Source of the DNA: Chimonanthus salicifolius
Taxonomy: Eukaryota > Streptophyta > Magnoliopsida > Laurales > Calycanthaceae
Length of the DNA stretch: 64,000 nt
Direction: 5' to 3'
NCBI GenBank assembly: GCA_013350335.1
Contig: CM023532.1
Location: 90,585,383-90,649,382, forward strand
Shown piece by piece: positions 48,066 through 58,559 of this stretch. Numbering within the stretch: the stretch's first letter is position 1; each line of letters begins with the position of its first letter. Under the pieces are notes generated by a model. It saw only the letters and a list, made by a program, of their open reading frames with translations, searched no databases and was not told the origin of the DNA. The position numbers and the translations under genes are program-made.

Positions 48066-48646
48066 CTATGGTCCATGTTCTTCCCTTTTTAAACATCATT
48101 AGCCATGATTTTAACCCTTGATAGGTTCGCCATATAATGGCCGAATCATGTTTCCTTGACCATCTTATTTAACAAAAGTTTATTGAGCACTTACCAATCC
48201 CACGACTCCTCCAATTTGTTCTTCACTCCAGCTTGTTCTTTCCTTCCTTAGCCTCTCATTCTTCTTGATCTTTAGCTGAGACTAACCTTGCTGGAAACCC
48301 CTTGGAGTGGTTCGGCCAAATGGGTTTTGATTAAGACGGAAGATAGAATTTCAGCCTTGGGTGAGAATGATAAAACCTTGAGATGAAAACTCTTTTGTTC
48401 TAAGTCCTCTTTGTCTTTGTGAAGAGAATCGGCCTTGAGAGAGGGAGAGAGAATGAGATACAATTCTCAAAGTGTTTGGTCTTCTTTCCTTAGAGTGCTG
48501 GTTGGCTAAGAGAGGAAGAGAGGGAGAGAGTGAATGGAAATGAAACTCCTCATTTGGTTAATCAAATTCAGCCCCAAGGTGGTGTCTCTTGGTGGCACCA
48601 CTTGCAACTCCCATTTTCATTAACAATTCTCCTTAGTGTTTCCCTT

Positions 48647-49040
48647 GGGGGTTTCATCCTTGAGATGAAACTCCCAAGGCTCCAACGGCTGCAATGGAGT
48701 GTCTTGTGTAACCTCCACAAGCCCCATTCATCTTCCATCTTGGGGGTTTCATCATTGAGATGAAACTCCCATATGCCCAGCGGCATGTGTGAGTTTGAAA
48801 TATGTAACCACCATTCCTCATTATTTGCCCATGTGGGAGTTTCATCCATGAGATGAAGCTCCTTGAGCCCAACGGTTTTGCTTAAGCTTGAACCACCAAA
48901 CCGTCCAACTCCCCTTTAGTTCTTATTTGGATTTGAATTTGAAATAAGAAACTCCTCCACTCTTGTGTAACTCCACCAAAAACGCCAATTCCATTCATTC
49001 TCCAACTTTGGAGTTTCATGCATGGGATAAAATTCTCCAT
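48647..49040 (-). repeat. About 93-bp tandem units with GTTTCATC/GATGAAAC hairpins
   Basis: Stems of the GGGAGTTTCATC / GATGAAACTCCC type, around a 4-6 nt loop, begin near 48647, 48742, 48835 and (one unit later, decayed) 49010. Spacings are 95, 93 and about 175 bp. Confidence 0.8.
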
Positions 49041-49627
49041 GCATCCAATGTGTAGTTTTATTTGAAATTTGAAAACAACTCATACACCTTTCATCTACGC
49101 ACTTCTTATATAATTTAATTCCAATCTCTTTAACTCACTTAAGCTCAACTCAACCATTTAATCCAACTCCACCATTTAATTCAACTCAACTATTCGATTC
49201 CATTTCCAACTCAAATCAGCCCCAACCAAGTTAAGATTGGACTCACTTGGTGGTCAACCAAGTCAACCAAAACCCATTGGGTCCCAATTGGACCTTTTGA
49301 CCCAAATAGCCACCATGACCCATTTAAATGTAACTTACCCATTTACGCTACATTGAACTTTCATTCCATAACCATTGGGTCTTAATTGAACCTAAGGGTT
49401 CCTCCGCAAGGTTCGTCCGTCGGATCACTAAGGCCGACTTTCGTCCCTACTCGACGGGTTGGTCTTGCAGTCAAGCTCCCTTTTGCCTTTGCACTCGAGG
49501 GCCAATCTCCGTCCGCCCCGAAACCTTTGCCCAACACCTTACCCATCTAAGGTCCACGTCCATTAATTCATAATTTAAATAGACAAAATTCATGTAAATT
49601 GATATCTTAAAATTCCGGGGTGTTACA

Positions 49628-50188
49628 TTACTCAACTCATGAATACTTTTCTTTTTCCAACTAAATATTAATATGGCTGTGTAAAAGTTTTCCAAGCATA
49701 AATTTCATAAAATTCAATTGGAAAAACATGATATAAAAATTTTCATCCACATATTAATGCTTAAAATCAAAGATTTTTTTCAAATTTTTTTTTGGACTCA
49801 AGAACAAAACACACAAAACTGTAGCCCCCCAATACCCCCAAACTTAAATTGAACATTATCCTCAATGTTCCCTTATCTACATGTGCACCTACAAATTATA
49901 AGAAAATATCATAATAAAACAATTTGAGTTGAGAAATACCTGTGACGGCTCTGTTTATTCAAAACCTGCAAAAACAAACAGACACAAAAACACAAACACA
50001 ACAGCAATGACTTTAGACTGAATCTCACACAAGACTACAGACTCAAACAAATTTAAAAATCCTAGACTAAACGGACTCAACAATATCAAAATCTACAAAT
50101 ACACTGACACACCGACAGACTGACAGACTGACTCGGATTCTATTGACAGACCTACTCGGATTCTATTGACAGACCTACTAATCAACCC
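49628..50188 (-). other. TAT/Athila-like 3' interior with G-rich tract
   Basis: On the minus strand, TTTAAGTTTGGGGGTATTGG near 49835-49855, preceded by GAACATTGAGGATAATG, is a hallmark of TAT/Athila interiors. The pol genes expected between the protease and this tract are missing. Confidence 0.6.
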
Positions 50189-50956
50189 TAGTCCAATACT
50201 GTTGGCTTTTCAATACTAACAGAGACAGACTCATATTTTTCCTTCCATTCACTGGTCTCTAAAAATGGGGTAGATTCTAGCAGAGTATTCGCTTCTGTGA
50301 CCATTTTTTTCATTGAAATTAGTGACAAAATGTGACAAGCATTCCTCAAATTGGTCATCACATGTAAAGTTAAGGAAGGATTCATGGATTGTACTCTCAA
50401 TCATGTTTACCTCACATAGGTCATCTACATCAGGAGGATGGTGGCCACAATTAAGCACATTGAGCTCTAAAGTCATGTTACCAAAAGACAGTTTGAGCAC
50501 TCCGTTCCTGCAATTGATGATTGCATTGGAGGTGGCCAAGAAGGGACAACCCAAAATTACTAGAATTTACCCAGTGGTGTTCATCACAAGTTGTGTATCA
50601 AGGACTATAAAGTCCACTGGAAAATAAAACTTGTCAACCTTGATGAGAACATCTTCTACTACGCCTCTTGGAATTTTGACTGACCTATCTGCCAATTGAA
50701 GTGTAACAGGTGTGGATTTCAGTTCTCCTAGCCCCAATTGCTCGTACACAGAGTACGACAACAAATTAACGCTCGCTCCTAAATCAACTAAGACCCGATC
50801 GATCGAATGGTCACCAATGACACAAGGAATAGTAGGGCACTCGGGGTCCTTGTACTTGATAAGAGTTTTCTGTTGAATAATGGCGCTCACATGTTCATCC
50901 AACAATGCATTCGTTGGAAAATTCGTCTTTTTCTTTACCATATAGAGGTCTTTCAA
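50189..50956 (-). pseudogene. Gypsy (TAT/Athila-like) aspartic protease region
   Basis: The protease would process gag-pol. From 50956 the minus-strand frame reads a gag to protease linker (KFLKDLYMVKKK-like), then the catalytic string LVDLGASVNLLSYSVYEQLGLGEL (Asp-Leu-Gly-Ala, a form normal in these elements), LQLADRSVKIPRGVVEDVLIKV and FPVDFIVLD. A stop near 50567 separates it from GCPFLATSNAIINCRNGVLKLSFGN in the piece ending at 50249. No RT, RNase H or integrase follows. Confidence 0.9.
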
Positions 50957-51339
50957 GAATTTTGCATGAGAAGGAATTTGTTTAAAAGCGTCGACTTAAA
51001 CATCTCTAATACGTCGCTATGTGGTGTACTTTTCTTAATTGGAATAAATCTCTATGGGTAAGGACCTTTCGGGACAAAATCAGTCGTGACTGACTCTTTG
51101 GGTTCATTCTCAAACGGGCAATCACTGCCCTTTGATGGCTCAGGTTGATCATGGATATGGTTGATCTAGGAAATGTATTTCTCAGATTGAATGCTTACAG
51201 TCGGATTCTCATCAAAGTAAATTAATCTAACCCTCGTACAGTAGACTCCGAAGAGTCGGTCAGTTGGGATTCTTATTTGTCAGTGAGACATGATACCATA
51301 TTAATCTTACTTTGCTAGATTAAACACTTCCGGTTTCAC
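50957..51339 (-). other. Gag-like linker and element leader, junction unclear
   Basis: Less than 400 bp separates the primer-binding site from the protease, too short for a gag gene. Either gag is deleted or two elements are joined here. No motif fixes the joint. Confidence 0.4.
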
Positions 51340-51351
51340 TTTGATACCAAC
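51340..51351 (-). promoter_or_regulatory. Primer-binding site next to LTR end
   Basis: The minus strand reads GTTGGTATCAAAG directly after the GGGGCGTTACA LTR end, close to the initiator Met tRNA site. Confidence 0.75.
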
Positions 51352-54300
51352 TGTAACGCCCCATCCTTTTTCACTTGTCAAAAATCAGAGTATATATATT
51401 TTTTTAAAAAAATAAGTGAGAGAGAGCGGGTCGTCACGACGCGAGTCAAGTCCGAGTTCCCAAAACCCGACCCTTAACGCCACCATTACGTGTGCGTGAA
51501 CTAAATCCACTAAAACATTTCACACACTTTTCTGTATACTTGCGGAATTATTTATATGAATAAGATATTATTCATATGCATGTCATTATAAGGCAAGGAA
51601 AGCCAATCACCATATACTTAAAATGTAACTTAAATATAATCAATCTATAGCAAAATAAGTCTAAGTTATTACAATAAAAAATATAGTTCTCCCAATAAAT
51701 CATTGAAAATAAGACTGAGTAATTTAAACATAATCTTCCCAAGCTCCTATGCTTGACTCCCTTCCGGTCCATTGTCCTTTTCATTACCATTCCCTATTCC
51801 ATCATGTATACAATAGAAGTAGGGCATTAGTTAACATGCCCAGTCGGTATTCCAAGTAGGGTTATGGTACACCTAGGAATAATATAAATCAAGGGTATAT
51901 ACATCATATCATATTTACAAAACATCTCATAAGCAGTGAAAACAATGCATGATGTCCATATCATAATCATGCTTAATTATGTGTCATATCATGGGTGTCA
52001 ATGCCAAATGATCTCTCACCCAATATCCAGATCAAATCACATCATAAATCAATATCAATGGTTTACTTGATAAATTGCCATATCAAAGTTTACTTGGCCA
52101 ATTATGTACGCAGTGTTTTGTGGCGGCACCACCAGATCACTGTATACTCATCCACAAATTAATCGGGATTACCGATGGAGTGTGGACTCCTACCTCTGCG
52201 CAGGGTTTCGGGACCTTCCCAGGAGCACTTTGGCCCAAATTACGTCGTACCTATTTCTATTCAACCCCAACAAGGCGAAATCTCAATAGTTCACATAGTT
52301 TTAATACAAGTTAGTCTCAAGCCTAAGTCATGTCCGGACCGCTCAGAACTTGGCTTGTTGGTCATATGTGTGTTTCCTTCCATGCCATGCATGAGGAAAT
52401 GTATGCAAGGATGCTATTTCATTTAAAACATATCACATCATTTGAAAATCAGTTTATAAACATATACAATTTGTATAATCAAAGTAATCATCATATTTGA
52501 AGTAAAAAAAAAAAACCAGTATCATGTCCTATTCCATCGTATTCTCAATAAGGTAGGAATCCTACCATTGTCAGTACACTATCCTTGTTGTCTTGTGAAG
52601 ATAATGTTAACGATCGCTTGAAACGAATCACAACCCCTTTGTGAATCTCTTTACCTTATCAAATTCAATCACATATATTAATTTGATTTTCCATTTTAAT
52701 TTCACCACTCCTTACACCCTAGCAGATAAACAGTGGTATCTGGAAAGTAATCCAAAATACAAATCTTCCAATTCAATCGACTGAATCACACCTAAATACC
52801 ATCTGTGCTTTACCAGCAAACTTTCAGTCGATTGAATCATAGATTCAGTGGGCTGAAAGCACAACTATGTACTGTATAAACTTGACCCGTAGACTTTCAG
52901 TCGGCTGAATCACAGATTCAGTCGGCTGACTTTGGGTCAAATCTTATGTGTTCTCGGTCAATGCACATTCAGTCGACTGAATCAAAGATTCAGTCGGCTG
53001 ACTTTGGATCAGATCATTTGTGTGTTCGACCAATATAAATTCAGTCGGCTGAACTACCAACAAATCATTTACCTGTTTGGTAAGTAAACCTTTGATCGAC
53101 TGAATCATAAGATTCAGTAGGCTGAAACACACCAGATCACTTACTTGTTTGGTACGTATACATTCAGTCAACTGAATCAAAGATTCAACCGGTTGAAATA
53201 CCAATAGACCCCATCTGTGTTTAGCCAAGGTACTTTCAGTCGACTGAATGATGAGATTCAGTCGACTGACTTCGGGTCAGTTCCTTTTTATGCATTGTCA
53301 GTTCACTTTCAGTCGACTGAATCATAGATTCAATCGGCTGAAACACCCAAATATCACTTATGTACTTGGCCAACACACTTTCAGTCTACTGAATCATAAG
53401 ATTCAGTCGGCTAAAATGCCCAGATATCCTTTGTTGGCTTTACCAGCACAAGTTCAGTAGACTGAATCCTGAGATTCAGTCGACTGAGTTTTGTCAGTTC
53501 TCTCTTGTTTGCATGCATGGTTAGGCCCTTCTTTTTGAAATCCATTGCTAACATTATTTAAACATGTATTTCATCTTCCATACTTCTCTTCGTGAATTTA
53601 CTCTACCCACTAGTTAAGGCTAGTGTCTTTTCCATAATTCATTCATTCTTAGTATCATTGTATGGATTCGAAATTTCCTCTTATCGTTGTTTTGTTTCAA
53701 CACATGACCATCCTCTGGATGGATTTCCAATTCCATGGCCTTATAACAATTTGGCCATCCATTCCAACCCATTATGGAACTCATGGGTTTGGCCACACCA
53801 TGGCCAAACCTATGGTTTCCTTGGAATCATTCCTATATTATTAAGCCTTAAACATGCCTTCTTCCGTCTCCTTCTTTTCTTTTTGATTTATCTTTTCTTC
53901 CATAATCCTTTCTTCTTCTTTCTTTGCTGTTCCAATTCTCCAAGTATCGAGGTAAAAGAAGAGTTGAGGGAAAATCCTTTGCTCAAGGTGTAGAATTTGG
54001 CCAAGGGATGTGAGCAACCTCTTTGGTTTGTGTTTTTATGTAACAGCCTTAGAGCCTTCACTCTCCCTCATTATGGTTTGTCTAACCAATGTGTCCCTTG
54101 GCTTAACCAAGGAGACCCTTGGCTTAAACCAAAGAGACCTTTGGTTTCATGCCTCCTGAGACGAAGACCTTTCATCTTCCCAACTCAACACCCTAACTCG
54201 ATTGACTCATTGGTGGTTGACCAAGTCAACCACAACATAGCCGACCATGTATGTGGTGACTTAATTACCACATGGCATTCGGGTCCTATCTTGGCCATGT

Positions 54301-54719
54301 CACTTGATGATGTGACACCTTGCTTAATTGGCTTCCATGTGATGGATGACATGCATGCCACATGGCAATGCCACATCACTCACTTGCCACCTCACTTGAT
54401 GAGGTGGATTTTAATGCATTAAATAAATTAATTATCCATTTCAAATAATTTAATTAAACTTACCCAATTACTTTTAAAATTAAGCTCATCGATGATCCAT
54501 TGGGTCATAATTGGGTAATTGACCCATTTACTTTAAACTTACTCAATTACTTTAAAATCAAGCTTACCCATGATCCATTGGGTCTTAATTGGGTAATTGA
54601 CCCACTTCCTTGCCTATCTAATGCCCATTTCAACCATTTAATCTCAAATTCATTTAATTCGTAATTCAAATGGACCAATCAAATATATTTATAATTTAAA
54701 GAAAATCTAGGGTGTTATA
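51352..54719 (-). mobile_element. 5' LTR (type E) with hairpin satellite
   Basis: This 3368-bp LTR reads TGTAACGCCCC at its left end (the 3' end on the minus strand). Its right end is TGTTATA, a one-base decay of TGTTACA. The conserved tail (CACGACGCGAGTCAAGTCCGAG) and a decayed GGGCATTAGTTAACATGCCC block (51816-51835) place it in the same superfamily as the other long LTRs. It is the only one with an adjoining primer-binding site. Inside is a TTCAGTCGACTGAATC hairpin array (52764-53488) and one GGTTTGGCC/GGCCAAACC hairpin at 53786-53810. Confidence 0.85.
52764..53488. repeat. About 70-75 bp hairpin satellite, ten units
   Basis: Each unit has an inverted repeat TTTCAGTCGACTGAATC - 3-5 nt - GATTCAGTCGGCTGAAA, with TCGACTGA-type inner palindromes. 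Units start near 52827, 52892, 52966, 53036, 53090, 53160, 53231, 53306, 53376 and 53449. Spacer sequences (for example GACTTTGGGTCAGA..., ACTTG/TTGGCCA) are more variable than the arms. Confidence 0.9.
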
Positions 54720-54761
54720 TTATGTATATATGTGTGTGTGTGTATATTATATATATGAGTG

Positions 54762-54792
<31 letters not shown>

Positions 54793-54852
54793 ATGTGTAC
54801 ACACACACACACACATATATACATATATGTACATATATGTATATATATATGT
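54720..54852. repeat. Compound TG/TA/CA microsatellite
   Basis: Runs of (TG)n, (TA)n and (CA)n abut the LTR end. Tyr/Ile/Cys-rich frames on both strands here are artefacts. Confidence 0.95.
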
Positions 54853-55921
54853 CAATCATGTCGATGGGTTGTTCGAAGGTCAATTCATCATTCATTGGTA
54901 CCTTTTTATTTCGGTCATACTCAAGCCGATACATTGACACCAGCGATATGTCGTCCAGGGTTTCAGTTCCATACTTATCATTTTTGGTTCGTTGAATTCT
55001 CGCCCCAGACGACACATCGACAAAGTCGATATCTCAACTAGATTGAGTCAGAAGTCATGGACCCATCATCCATGGGTTCCCTTTACTCAGGTGTTTATTA
55101 TTCTTGGATTCTTTCTTTCCTAATCCATTCTTACATTTTTCCTAAAAATTCTAATGTTACTGATTTACTAAAAAATATTAGAAATTCACTTACCTCGAGT
55201 AATTCGTAGGTGTGATCGAATGGATGTAATCCTATATTCCTTGTCTCCTTTCTCTCCACCCTCTTTGCTAGCTCGATTTCTCTTTCCCCTTGCTTGATTT
55301 ATCCTTCTTTTCCTGGAACAGAGGAAGCCTATGAGGAGGTGAAGAGATTCTTGGTCGAGTTGAGGGCTATGATGTGAGTGAGAAGGTGTACTCGATGAGA
55401 AAGAGGGGTGGTCAGGCACTCTATTTCTCTGTTTTCTTCTCTCTATTTCCCTCTCATTTTCTTTCTTTATTATCTTCTCTTTCCCTTCCTTTTCTCTTCT
55501 TTTCATCCTCATCTTTTGATTGCCCTAGACTCTTAATTGAGTCCTTGAAAATTGAAGAGGCATTGTGAATGCCCATGCATAGAAAAATGAATAGTTTGGA
55601 CGGTGGTAGACTATGTCGATGTGTTGATCCATTTGATCATCTTTTCCACCGATACATCGACCATGTCGATGTATCCTTTGGACAACTTATACCTTGGTTT
55701 AGATCTCAGGTCTCCCCGACACATCGATCCAGTATATGCATCGTCTGGGAACGTTGAACTTTCCCTACACATTGACCAAATCGATGTATTGTCTGAGGAA
55801 ACTTTAGTTTCCTTTTATTTCTTTTAATAAACATTTACATTATTTGGACCAAAATCATATATTTCATTAATATGATAAACAAATTACATAAAATGAGGAC
55901 TTAAACTTCTGGGTCCCTACA
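54853..55921 (-). mobile_element. LTR of the minus-strand gypsy element, right part
   Basis: On the minus strand TGTAGGGACCCAGAAG starts at 55921, after the purine-rich AAAAGGTGGAAGTAT. The LTR runs left and is lost at or beyond the microsatellite. It contains repeated palindromes such as CGATACATCGAC...GTCGATGTATC (55648-55677) and variants near 54905-55040 and 55715-55800. Confidence 0.65.
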
Positions 55922-55983
55922 ATACTTCCACCTTTTGGAATTTTCGTCCTGAAAATTAGAGGTTCCAAAAGAAAAACAAACTT

Positions 55984-56361
55984 CTACACAAATAACTCGG
56001 GATGAAAGGCTCTCATTTCCGATTCCATTTCCCAAGTGGGTTGTTCATTTCCGTTTCTCTCCCAGACTACTTTGACGAAAGAAATCATTCTGTTCCTTTG
56101 TACTTTTTGTTCTGTACTTACGATTTTGATAGGTCTTTCGACATAGGTTACGTCGCTCTGAACATCCAATTCTTGTGCATCCAAAACATGCGAGGAATCA
56201 GGATTGTACTTTCGTAGAATCGAGACATGAAATACATTATGCATGTTGGACAATTGTGAAGGAAGTGCAATGTGATATGCAACTTCGCCAATCTTATCAA
56301 GGACTGAGAATAGTCATATAAACCTTGGGGTCAGCTTCCCTTTCTTCCCAAACCTCATCTG
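55984..56361 (-). pseudogene. Ty3/gypsy pol C-terminus with chromodomain-like tail
   Basis: One minus-strand frame runs from MRFGKKGKLTPRF through VAYHIALPSQL, HNVFHVSILRKYNPDSSHVL and YVERPIKIV to FVKVVWERNGNEQPTWEME and HPELFV, with a single TGA (56314-56316). It is homologous to 560-846 plus 4664-4766. It is cut on its upstream side by the LTR that starts at 56362. Same Tekay/Del-like lineage as the first element. Confidence 0.92.
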
Positions 56362-56535
56362 TGTAACACCCTGGATTTTCAAATTATTAATATATATGAA
56401 AATTACCCATTTAATTTGTGAATTATTAGATATGGACCTTAGATGGGTAAAGTGTTGGGTCATTGCCCAATTAAGACCCAACGGATTGTGGAAATGTTTC
56501 AATAGAATTAAATGGGCTGAATTAAAATAGTAATG

Positions 56536-56571
<36 letters not shown>

Positions 56572-57376
56572 GATTTAGATTAATTATTATGCGCATAAAG
56601 GGAACTTGGAAGATTGTCTTGGTCGTGTATGAAAGATTTGCACATCTATGAGATATGCGCATGATGTGTTAGAATATCTCTAAAAAGGGTCCTTTCCCTT
56701 GATTAAGAGTGAAACTAGAAGATGTCTAAAATTAGGTAGGATTGTTTTGCCGTGTGGGAGTTATGCACAAACCATGATGGGTTGGAGTATCTAAAAAGGG
56801 GTCCTTTCATTGTTTAAAAAATGGCACTAGGAAGGTGCTAAATTGAAGGGTCGGCATCTTCTAATTATAATTAGAACCGAGTGGAAGTATTAGAAAGACA
56901 CAAGGGCGCACGACAATGTCTATTTTAGCAAAGGGAGCACGGCATTAGGCAATGGATAAATTAAAGGGTCTTGGTATCTTCTAAATATAGGACCAATTGG
57001 AAGTTTATAAAAGAGAGGCAACATAAGGGGTGCACGGCATTACACAAATCAAAGAAGGATTGACGTTGGTCTGCACATTAGCAAGAGGTGTTCTCAGCTT
57101 TGTGAAGGATCAAGGAGGCTAAAGAATGAGAAGATTGGAAGAGCGAGAACAAGCGAAGGAAAACCGGAGGAGTCGCGGAACCGGTAAGTATTTTATAAAT
57201 TTTGTTTAAAGAAAGGAACCATAGGGTTCTGCCATGGTGGATGGCTGAACCCCATGGAAGAAGATTGGGGGTTGATTTGAGTATTTTTAAAGGAAAGGAT
57301 GAACCACACCATGGCCGAACCCCATGGAAGGACATTGATTATTTAATGGAAGTTTGAATGATGAAAACCATGGAAT
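56362..57376 (+). mobile_element. Type A LTR, 5' part, inserted in gypsy pol and itself interrupted
   Basis: It starts TGTAACACCCTGGATTTTC and follows the 29868 LTR closely (ATTACCCATTTAATTTGTGAATTATTAGATATGG text). It includes an (AT)n run at 56538-56568 and two decayed TTCGGCC hairpins (57225-57251 and near 57305). At 57377 a minus-strand type B LTR interrupts it; the rest must lie beyond the window. Confidence 0.85.
56538..56568. repeat. (AT)n microsatellite
   Basis: About 15 uninterrupted AT units within the type A LTR. Confidence 0.95.
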
Positions 57377-58012
57377 TGTAACACCCCGCCCTTTCCGAGA
57401 ATTTCAGAGTCTAATTTTTTTTTTAAAATAAACATCGGAAGAGAGCGGGCGGCGTCACGACGCGAGTTAAGTTCAGACTACCCAAGTCTGAACCTTAACT
57501 GGCCACCCATGTGTACATGGAATAGACCATGATAGTGAATCACACATGGAACTAACATCAACATGCGGAATAATCTAGATAATTGCGGAATAGAAAGACG
57601 AGATAGCAAGTAACAGTCTTAAATATTAAATAACATAGATCAACCATCCACAGGTTATTATCCTAATCAAACCATAGCAAATAACGAATTATTACATGTC
57701 CAACAATAGTATTCAAATGACAGTAATATAACGTAATCCAAATCCATCATTAAAGCACTTAGGCTCAGCTCCCCTCCTGGTCAATGACCTTTCCTTTCCC
57801 CTTGCTTGTACCTGCAATCTCCTCTGAGGATAGAATTAGGGCGTTAGATCAACGCGCCCAGTAGGTTCCCGAATCAGGGCTACCACATGTTAGCATATAA
57901 AACATGCATATACATAATAATAATACATATGAGACAAAATTCCATAAAAACATGCTATGTATGAAATGAACATGTAATGAGTCCCACCCATTACCATTCA
58001 ACATAGCCATCA

Positions 58013-58250
58013 CTTGACGGGATTCTCATCGTCAAGGTAACCCACAGTGGTCTTTCGGACGCCCCGACGGAGTGTGGCCTCCGGATTCCTCCTGATGGGA
58101 TTCTCATCATCAGGGTACCCCACAGTGGTCTTTCGGACGCCCCGACGGAGTGTGGCCTCCGGATTCCTCCTGATGGGATTCTCATCATCAGGGTACCCCA
58201 CAGTGGTCTTTCGGACGCCCCGACGGAGTGTGGCCTCCGGTTACAACACC
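58013..58250 (-). repeat. 78-bp tandem repeat, three copies, covarying stem
   Basis: GGACGCCCCGACGGAG recurs at 58057, 58135 and 58213, exactly 78 bp apart. The preceding stems read CTTGACG/CGTCAAG (58013-58036) and twice CCTGATG/CATCAGG (58091-58114 and 58169-58192). Confidence 0.92.
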
Positions 58251-58559
58251 ATCATCCCATGCCATGCATGAGATGTCTATGCAAACATGTCATTTAGAAA
58301 CATAACTTTACAATCATATAAGTTATCGAAATCAACATAAAACAGCATATGAAATAGTGGTTACAATAAAGGTAGGAAACCTACTGAAGAATCCCTTCAG
58401 TAACTGATCTTTCTTTCGCTTCACCCGGTCACGACTCGCACGTTGTTCGACTTCCGGTACCTTATCCATATACCAATCAGCAAGTCATAACATCATTTAC
58501 TTATTCAATCACATCTATGACGCATCCGCATCATGTGGGGTTCGACCATGCCCTTGGCC

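Larger units (their letters stand above)
46190..49627 (-). mobile_element. Solo LTR (type D) with TTACT duplication
   Basis: This 3438-bp LTR runs from TGTAATGCCCCGCCC to GGGGTGTTACA, flanked by TTACT on both sides (46185-46189 and 49628-49632). Reverse orientation follows from the conserved tail at its left end (GACGCGAGTTAAGTCCGAGC). It holds the GGGCGTTAGAACAACGCGCCC block (46676-46696), two CGCCCCGACGGAGT units 82 bp apart (46868 and 46950), TTCGGCC hairpins (47310-48065) and a further hairpin array (48647-49040). It has no coding region. Confidence 0.93.

Noticed and set aside
52764..53488. CRISPR-like palindromic repeats with 30-40 bp spacers
   Set aside because: The layout looks alike at first sight, but spacers are related to each other and the array lies within an LTR.
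53997..54422. 141-residue frame next to a shorter overlapping one
   Set aside because: Lies within the type E LTR, has no recognisable domain and is absent from the related LTRs.
54707..55041. Frames rich in Tyr, Ile, Cys, Val and Thr-His
   Set aside because: Translation of the TG/TA/CA microsatellite.
57991..58271. Repeat-rich short frames on both strands
   Set aside because: Same cause: three 78-bp units of the LTR array.
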